Assembly: GCA_002727775.1 (NCBI GenBank)
Contig: PBUF01000014.1
Coordinates: 52,544 to 57,546 of the forward strand
Origin: Gammaproteobacteria bacterium
Lineage (GTDB): Bacteria > Pseudomonadota > Gammaproteobacteria > Pseudomonadales > Azotimanducaceae
Length of the DNA stretch: 5,003 nt
Direction of reading: 5' to 3'
Part shown: one piece after another, positions 1 through 5,003 of the stretch
How the letters are laid out: every line of letters begins with the position of its first letter
How positions within the stretch are numbered: the first letter of the stretch is position 1
Position numbers and translations under genes: made by a program
The notes under the pieces: generated by a model
Seen by the model: only the letters and a program-made list of their open reading frames with translations
Databases searched by the model: none
What the model was told of the DNA's origin: nothing

Positions 1-26
1 CAAGGCCCTTAGTCAGATAATATCCG

Positions 27-2297
27 ATGCGCTACTTTACGCTATTCCTCGTCCTTGTTATTGCGATTTCCGCAGGAAATTCTGATGCCGCAGATGATGA
101 ACTATTTATACCTCGAATAAGCGGCGTACCATCTCTTTCCGACTTCGAGGGTATGGAGCCCCAAACCGAAATAGCGCAATCCATGGCAAAAGTTGGAGAA
201 TTCATCCAACGCACTCCCAATGATGGGGCTCAGCCAACTCAACGAACAGACGTTTACGTCGGCTATAACCAAACCCACCTATTTGCAGTTTGGCTAGCTT
301 TCGACTCCCAACCAGAGCTAATTAGAGCAAATCTAGCATCTAGGGAAAACATTAATGGCGACGACAGGGTTGGACTCACAATCGATACATTTAACGACCA
401 ACGCACCGCTGTATCCTTCCACTCTACTCCATTAGGCATTCAGTGGGATGCCCGCTGGACAGAGGGCTCTTCAATTCGTGCAGGTTTTGATACATCTTTT
501 GAAGCAGTATGGGAAAGTGATGGGAAACTTACCGATCAAGGGTACATGGTTTGGATGTCGATTCCGCTGAGAAGCTTGAGATTCAGGGAGGCTGAGGAAC
601 AACTCTGGCGTGTACAGTTCGGTCGTTTCATTCCACGTTATACCGAGTTTTCTTTCTGGCCACAATACACGCTTGAGTTAGAGGGTCGGCTAAATCAAAC
701 AGCATTAATGCGGGGTATTGAGGATGTTTCTCCAGGTAATAATTCTCAGTTTATCCCTTTCCTATTTACTAGGGAGGTAAACGCCATTAATCCAAGATCT
801 GCTGGTGGGCCAAGCTTTGAGACTTCTCTTGAGAATGATTTGGGGTTAGATGCCAAATTTGTGTTCAATGACTCTATGGTGCTTGATGTCACACTTAATC
901 CCGACTTCAGCCAAGTAGAATCAGACCAACCACAGGTTACCGTTAATGAAAGATTCGAAGTTCAATTCCCTGAGAGACGTCCCTTTTTTATTGAGAACGC
1001 TGATTTTTTTGCTACCGATTCCATACTTTTATTTACCCGCCGTATAGCAGACCCTGAGGGCGGTGTCAGATTTACAGGAAGGTCGGGAAGATATGGCTTC
1101 GGCAGTATTTTAATTAATGATGAAGCTCCTGGATTGAATCGTGAACATACAGACCCTCTGTATGGCGAAAAAGCAAATATTGCGATTCTGAGGGGATTCC
1201 GCGACATATCTGAGCAGTCAAGAGTCGGTTTCTTTCTAAGCGATCGCGAACTTGGTGAGGGCTTTAATCGCGTGGCTAGTGTGGATGCTCGCCTAAAATT
1301 AAACAACAACTGGATCACAAATATGCAGGTAGTGGGAACCGATACGGCCCCGCTTTCAGGCGGCGATGAAACAACAGGGTACCAGAGAAACATTCAAATC
1401 AATCGCACCGGCCGAACCGTAAATACTCACTCCCACTTTATCGAGACAACTGATAACTTTCGCACAGATCTTGGATTTCAAAACCGATTTTTCAAACCAG
1501 ACACCTCTGGCATTCACAACAGCTTGAATTTGAACTTTTACCCTGAAACCTCAAATATCAATAGTTGGACTGCCGGCCTTTTCGATGTCTACTTAAACGA
1601 CACCGACGGAACGCGTATCTATCATCAGTTAGGTCCAAACCTCCAAGTAAACTATGCAACCACCAGCTTTGGCGTTCGTTACACCGACTATGCCGAAATT
1701 CTCCGCCCCAAAGACTTTGCCGGAATAGTTACCAATACTCGCTATGATTATGAAAACTGGCAGATAGATTTCTCCAACAGCACGTCACAAAAGGCGACGG
1801 TGAGCGCTAATTATAGACAAGGAAGAACCTTAAACCTTGTCCCAGCGCCCGGTTCACTACCTTACGTTGCAGACACAAGCCGCATAGACCTCTCTTTTTT
1901 TTGGAGACCTATTGATCGTTTACAAGTCAGAAATACCTATTTCTTGACTGAACTCCAGAACCGCAATTCCGACACCAAAATATTCACAAACGAAATTTTT
2001 CGGAGCAATTGGAATTATCAATTTACAAAAGAATGGTCTCTTAGATTCATCGCTCAGTATGATAAGACTGATGCAGGTCCAGCGACTCGTTTGACAGATG
2101 ATGAGAACCTTAATTTTGATTTACTTTTAAGATATGTAATCAACCCTTGGTCAGCTTTCTACATAGGGTATAACACGAATCAAAGCAATTTCGATATTGT
2201 TGAGATGGAGGGCGAGAGGGAACTTGTTGTCGCTAATGATCTCCGCCAGGATGGAGACCAAGTTTTTATCAAATTTTCATACCTCTTCCAGAGATAA
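27..2297 (+). CDS. CBM9-like / DUF5916 family outer-membrane beta-barrel protein
   Basis: Seen: residues 1-21 form a signal peptide (basic Arg2, hydrophobic core, cleavage expected at SDA|AD), which supports this ATG. Residues about 28-215 resemble the CBM9-like sandwich that precedes DUF5916, including FIQRTPNDGA, a TDVYVGY strand, and the conserved ASREN...DDRVGLTIDTFNDQ stretch at 104-125. The family hallmark lies at 285-328: NPDFSQVESDQPQV (291-304), then RFE, then FPERRPFFIENADFF (314-328), followed by FTRRI at 336-340 and a GGVRFTGR turn. The rest, to residue 756, alternates polar and hydrophobic residues like amphipathic barrel strands and ends in FIKFSYLFQR, close to an aromatic outer-membrane terminal strand. 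Known: DUF5916 proteins have no firmly assigned biochemical role, and 'CBM9' is a fold label, so sugar binding is not proven. Inferred: an outer-membrane protein that binds or admits a ligand, possibly linked to the dehydrogenase downstream. Length is typical for the family and there are no frameshifts. Upstream Shine-Dalgarno is weak or absent. Confidence 0.9.
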   Translation: MRYFTLFLVLVIAISAGNSDAADDELFIPRISGVPSLSDFEGMEPQTEIAQSMAKVGEFIQRTPNDGAQPTQRTDVYVGYNQTHLFAVWLAFDSQPELIRANLASRENINGDDRVGLTIDTFNDQRTAVSFHSTPLGIQWDARWTEGSSIRAGFDTSFEAVWESDGKLTDQGYMVWMSIPLRSLRFREAEEQLWRVQFGRFIPRYTEFSFWPQYTLELEGRLNQTALMRGIEDVSPGNNSQFIPFLFTREVNAINPRSAGGPSFETSLENDLGLDAKFVFNDSMVLDVTLNPDFSQVESDQPQVTVNERFEVQFPERRPFFIENADFFATDSILLFTRRIADPEGGVRFTGRSGRYGFGSILINDEAPGLNREHTDPLYGEKANIAILRGFRDISEQSRVGFFLSDRELGEGFNRVASVDARLKLNNNWITNMQVVGTDTAPLSGGDETTGYQRNIQINRTGRTVNTHSHFIETTDNFRTDLGFQNRFFKPDTSGIHNSLNLNFYPETSNINSWTAGLFDVYLNDTDGTRIYHQLGPNLQVNYATTSFGVRYTDYAEILRPKDFAGIVTNTRYDYENWQIDFSNSTSQKATVSANYRQGRTLNLVPAPGSLPYVADTSRIDLSFFWRPIDRLQVRNTYFLTELQNRNSDTKIFTNEIFRSNWNYQFTKEWSLRFIAQYDKTDAGPATRLTDDENLNFDLLLRYVINPWSAFYIGYNTNQSNFDIVEMEGERELVVANDLRQDGDQVFIKFSYLFQR

Positions 2298-2337
2298 AGA
2301 AGCTGTCAGGGAAATTAAATCATTAACATCTTTAAAT

Positions 2338-2364
2338 AAAAAAATTTTAACCAAAAAAATTTTT
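2338..2364. repeat. paired A/T tracts forming an A/T-only inverted repeat
   Basis: The gap between the first two genes contains A7T4 (2338-2348) and A7T5 (2353-2364), a near-direct repeat with a 15-base start-to-start offset. Because each tract is close to self-complementary, 2340-2348 and 2356-2364 also form a perfect 9-bp inverted repeat around a 7-base loop, ending in five T. A stem with no G-C pairs is a poor intrinsic terminator. A-tracts of this kind can bend DNA or act as an UP-like element or a nucleoid-protein site ahead of a promoter. That reading is inference; the tract structure itself is seen directly. The rest of the 140-base gap shows no convincing -35/-10 pair. Confidence 0.55.
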
Positions 2365-2437
2365 GCCTAATTTTACTGAAATACAAATGACTTCTGAGGT
2401 AAAGTAATAAAAAAGAATCTTTTACAGGCGCTGCTAC

Positions 2438-4606
2438 ATGAACTCATACCCTAAAATCGGATTGTTTTTAAAATTTGCACCTCTCTTTTTAGCTCTGATT
2501 TGCAAAACAATTTGGGCCGCAGATATTCTTCAAGGTAACGTTACAGACAGCCGAGTCATTAACTCGCCCTCAGAGGAGCCTGGGAGTTGGCTAACTTATG
2601 GTCAGAACTTTAAGGAGCAAAGATTTTCCGAGCTAACACAAATCAATACGGATACGATAGCGCGGTTGGGGCTCGCTTGGACTGCACAAATAGGGGACTA
2701 CAACATGCGCATGCAAGGCACGCCGCTGGTGGTAGACGGGGTGATGTATGTTAGTAACGGTTGGAGTGTCATCTACGCCCTAGACGCTACAACAGGAGAA
2801 GAAATTTGGAAATACGACCCAGAGGTTGACAGAAGCTACATCCGCTTGGCTTGCTGCGGTCCTGCCCACAATAGAGGCGTCGCCGTATACGAGGGGAAGG
2901 TTTTCGTAGGAACATTCGATGGGAGGCTCATTGCAGTTAACGCAGAGACTGGCGAAGAAGTCTGGGATGTAGACACATGGATACCAGAAGGGCTGGGTCG
3001 ATTTAACATAACAGGAGCGCCTAGGGCTGCGGCTGGAAAAGTTTATATAGGTCAGGGAAGCGGCGAATCCGGCCACCGTCGCGGCTATGTAACAGCCTAT
3101 GATGCCGACACTGGGGAGGTTTCCTGGAGGTTTTTCCTAGTTCCTGGTGACCCCAGCCAACCCTTTGAACACCCTGAAATGGAACTCGCGGCTCAAACCT
3201 GGGGTGGAGAGTGGTGGAAATATGGTGGGGGTGGCACGGCCTGGAACTCGCTCGTTTATGACGAAGAATTCAACAGTCTGTACATTGGAGTTGGTAACGG
3301 CGCGCCTTGGCCAAGAGAAATAAGATCGCCAGGCGGTGGAGATGACCTTTTTCTTTCCGCAATCGTTTCAGTGGATGTTGAGACTGGCAGGATGAACTGG
3401 TACTACCAAACTACTCCTGGTGACAATTGGGACTATAGCTCTGCAATGGACATGGCTTTGGGAGAAATTGAGTTTGGTGGAGAAATGCGAAAAGTTGTCC
3501 TTCAAGCTCCTAAAAATGGTTTCTTTTATGTCATCGATAGGGAAGATGGCGAATTGTTAAGGGCGCTTCCCTATACCGAAGGAATTGATTGGGCAACTCA
3601 TGTCGATATGGAAACCGGCCGACCTGTTGAAAACCCCGATGTCGTTTATGAGTCGGAGCCTCAGTGGATCATGCCTGCCAACTCAGGAGCTCATAACTGG
3701 GAGCCTCAATCTTGGGACAACGAGTTGGGCTTAATGTATTTTTATTACCATGACATCGCAAATTTTTATTCACTTGATGAAGGCTTTGTCGAAACCGGAG
3801 AGTATGAAATTCGCGAACGAGGACTCAGTCTTGGATGGGGCGAAGGTGAGTATAGAAGGCGACTAATAGAAGAAGCGGGTCCAAGACCAGAGTCGCAAGC
3901 CTATATTGGGGCATTTGACCCTATTACTGGTGGCTATAAATGGCGGCATGAGCTCGAATCTGACTACAATGGAGGAGTTGTCGCGACTCGAGGCGGTCTA
4001 CTCTTCCATCCTGAGGGAACCGGGGAATTTTCTGCAAGAGATACAGACGACGGTGAAATATTGTGGAGATATAATGCTCCAGGAACTTTTCGGTCGACAT
4101 CAGTGATGACCTACCAGGTTGGGGGTGATCAATATGTGGCTACAATGATGAACGGAAACAGGGCCATTGACTTAGGCGGAACAGTGCTTGCGTTCAAGCT
4201 TGACGGAAACTTGGACCTACCTATTTCTGACATAGTTCAAGCCACAGTCCCGGAATTGCCCGACGGCGACTTTGGTGTTGACCAAATATCTGAGGGTGAT
4301 GATATTTATCACGCTCAATGTGCAAGTTGCCACGGTGGAATAGGCATACCCAACGAGGTTGCAATAGTCGCGCCAGACCTTCGCTTAATGACGCTGTCTA
4401 CTCACGATGAGATGTCAGATATCGTTATAGGAGGCTCCAGAGCAGATAGGGGAATGCCCGAATTTAGAGACGCAATAACCTCAGATCAACTTGAGTCTAT
4501 TCGCGCCTTCGTTGTAGAACAAGCAAGACGTTTAAAGGAATTTCAAGAGCAAAACCAAGAGGCAGTTGAATCGGCTGCAAACGAAGAGGCCTTGAATCGG
4601 GCATGA
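2438..4606 (+). CDS. PQQ-dependent alcohol dehydrogenase with C-terminal cytochrome c domain (type II quinohaemoprotein)
   Basis: Periplasmic oxidation of a primary alcohol or related substrate by PQQ, with electrons relayed to a fused c-type haem. Seen: signal peptide 1-27 (cleavage IWA|AD), then an eight-bladed-propeller domain, about 45-590, with W-motifs of the form AxDxxTGxxxW ending at Trp124, 176, 230, 321, 502 and 543. Vicinal Cys139-Cys140 is followed by Arg146. Predicted cofactor and metal residues are Glu210, Asn287 (in GNGAPW), catalytic Asp332 (in DNWDYSS) and Lys359 (in APKNGFFY); HNW is at 419-421. The cytochrome domain, about 613-697, has CASCH at 628-632 and a likely axial Met673 (in RGMPEF). 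A charged tail of about 25 residues, rich in Glu and Gln, follows. Position +2 from the catalytic Asp is Ser334, not Asp, so the lanthanide-type DxD signature is absent and a Ca2+ enzyme is expected. Odd: Gln93 where relatives often have Glu, and apparent one-residue insertions near Cys140 and Glu210. Start codon is set by the signal peptide; AGG at 2426-2428 is only a weak ribosome site. Substrate cannot be told from sequence. Confidence 0.95.
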   Translation: MNSYPKIGLFLKFAPLFLALICKTIWAADILQGNVTDSRVINSPSEEPGSWLTYGQNFKEQRFSELTQINTDTIARLGLAWTAQIGDYNMRMQGTPLVVDGVMYVSNGWSVIYALDATTGEEIWKYDPEVDRSYIRLACCGPAHNRGVAVYEGKVFVGTFDGRLIAVNAETGEEVWDVDTWIPEGLGRFNITGAPRAAAGKVYIGQGSGESGHRRGYVTAYDADTGEVSWRFFLVPGDPSQPFEHPEMELAAQTWGGEWWKYGGGGTAWNSLVYDEEFNSLYIGVGNGAPWPREIRSPGGGDDLFLSAIVSVDVETGRMNWYYQTTPGDNWDYSSAMDMALGEIEFGGEMRKVVLQAPKNGFFYVIDREDGELLRALPYTEGIDWATHVDMETGRPVENPDVVYESEPQWIMPANSGAHNWEPQSWDNELGLMYFYYHDIANFYSLDEGFVETGEYEIRERGLSLGWGEGEYRRRLIEEAGPRPESQAYIGAFDPITGGYKWRHELESDYNGGVVATRGGLLFHPEGTGEFSARDTDDGEILWRYNAPGTFRSTSVMTYQVGGDQYVATMMNGNRAIDLGGTVLAFKLDGNLDLPISDIVQATVPELPDGDFGVDQISEGDDIYHAQCASCHGGIGIPNEVAIVAPDLRLMTLSTHDEMSDIVIGGSRADRGMPEFRDAITSDQLESIRAFVVEQARRLKEFQEQNQEAVESAANEEALNRA

Positions 4607-4656
4607 CTTGCTACTTCCGGTTAAACGATTAGATTGTATTTATCTGAAACTATTGA

Positions 4657-5003
4657 TTGGTTTGGAGAGATATTATTTTTACCGAACATTACTCGCAAGC
4701 GGGCAAGATCGAAGAAATTGAACTTCTCTTTTTACTAGTCTTAATCCTGTTTGCTCGATGTCTATATGCCGCAGACAATGAAGTAATTTTTCTTACAATA
4801 GAGGGGAACCTACTAGAACGGGTGGAACTTATCTCAGAAGACTCAGATCCTGAAACTATCATAGCCAGCTATTACGATCTCCTTCCAGTACCTGTAAGTC
4901 AAGAAGTTAAAAATCGACAACAAGATTTAGAAAAATTGTTGCCGGATTATGAAGTTGCGTACCTTGCTGCTGACAGCGCAGAAATGGCTGAAGTACGTTC
5001 TGA
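4657..5003 (+). CDS. exported protein of unknown function, N-terminal part, start uncertain (runs off the right edge)
   Basis: I do not recognise this family. The frame is open from the codon after a TGA at 4654-4656 to the window end. Seen: a hydrophobic segment LLFLLVLILFARCLYA (4723-4770) followed by ADNE, which looks like a Sec signal peptide with cleavage at LYA|AD, the same junction as in the other two genes. The mature part is acidic and soluble-looking, with a strand-like EVIFLTIEGN opening, a Pro-containing DLLPVPVS stretch, and a Gln/Glu/Lys-rich helix-like segment. Start: TTG 4657 is the only conventional start upstream of the hydrophobic core but lacks a ribosome site; ATT 4675 sits 5 bases after GGAGAG. 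From either, the segment before the core carries several acidic residues (GKIEEIE), unusual for a signal peptide. A basic n-region exists in another frame (see findings), so a frameshift or decay is possible. It begins about 50-70 bases after the dehydrogenase stop with no terminator between, so co-transcription is likely. Coordinates mark the open frame from TTG. Confidence 0.6.
   Translation, partial: MVWRDIIFTEHYSQAGKIEEIELLFLLVLILFARCLYAADNEVIFLTIEGNLLERVELISEDSDPETIIASYYDLLPVPVSQEVKNRQQDLEKLLPDYEVAYLAADSAEMAEVRS
4664..4669 (+). promoter_or_regulatory. strong Shine-Dalgarno-like GGAGAG without a nearby ATG
   Basis: GGAGAG is the best ribosome-binding-like sequence near any gene in this window, but no ATG, GTG or TTG follows at normal distance. 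In the frame of the downstream open frame the codon 5 bases after it is ATT (4675-4677). It may mark initiation at a rare ATT codon, or be a relic of a start that has mutated, or be chance. Confidence 0.4.

Noticed and set aside
28..240. Loss of the LDxxxW-type motif at the start of the CBM9-like domain as an oddity
   Set aside because: I recall other DUF5916 proteins with the same SLxDFxxM-type opening and FIQRxPxDG, so this seems to be a known subfamily rather than decay.
962..1393. Open frame of 143 codons on the minus strand inside the DUF5916 gene
   Set aside because: It lies wholly opposite the best conserved part of a well-supported gene, has no signal of its own and a composition typical of antisense shadow frames.
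2387..2407. Six-codon ATG...TAA mini-frame in the gap before the dehydrogenase, as a leader peptide
   Set aside because: Too short, no good ribosome site, no attenuator hairpins after it; expected by chance.
2489..2520. Cys22 in the dehydrogenase signal peptide as a lipoprotein attachment site
   Set aside because: The residues before it (ALI) do not fit a lipobox, which needs a small residue at -1; the IWA|AD site a few residues on is a better cleavage site.
2780..3076. Open frame of 98 codons on the minus strand inside the dehydrogenase gene
   Set aside because: Fully antisense to conserved propeller blades and has no recognisable motif.
4607..4656. Intrinsic terminator after the dehydrogenase
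   Set aside because: No GC-rich stem followed by a T run can be drawn in this gap.

Overview
The window carries two complete, secreted or envelope-directed genes and the start of a third, all on the + strand. It looks like the chromosome of a Gram-negative bacterium. The first gene encodes an outer-membrane barrel-type protein, the second a periplasmic quinohaemoprotein, and all three products begin with Sec-type signal sequences that end in an A|AD junction. The moderate, AT-leaning base composition and this pairing of families would suit a marine or otherwise aquatic gammaproteobacterium, but nothing here fixes the taxon.

Layout: (1) 27-2297, a 756-residue CBM9-like/DUF5916 protein with a signal peptide, an N-terminal beta-sandwich and a long beta-strand-rich barrel region. 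(2) 2298-2437, a very AT-rich gap of 140 bases holding two A/T tracts that also form a 9-bp A/T-only inverted repeat. (3) 2438-4606, a 722-residue PQQ-dependent alcohol dehydrogenase with a fused C-terminal cytochrome c domain (type II quinohaemoprotein). Its catalytic Asp, vicinal disulphide and c-haem motif are intact. (4) 4607-4656, a short gap with no terminator. (5) 4657 to the right edge, an open frame for an exported protein of unknown function that has no ATG, GTG or TTG with a good ribosome binding site. It is cut by the window end and is easily missed by a gene finder that requires ATG.

Working model (inference): the dehydrogenase oxidises an alcohol or aldehyde in the periplasm and passes electrons through its own haem to the respiratory chain. 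The DUF5916 protein sits in the outer membrane and may bind or admit a substrate. The third protein is exported and may belong to the same transcription unit as the dehydrogenase. No mobile element, tRNA, rRNA or CRISPR array is visible. The most unusual points are the split or ATG-less start of the third gene and some atypical residues around the PQQ pocket of the dehydrogenase.
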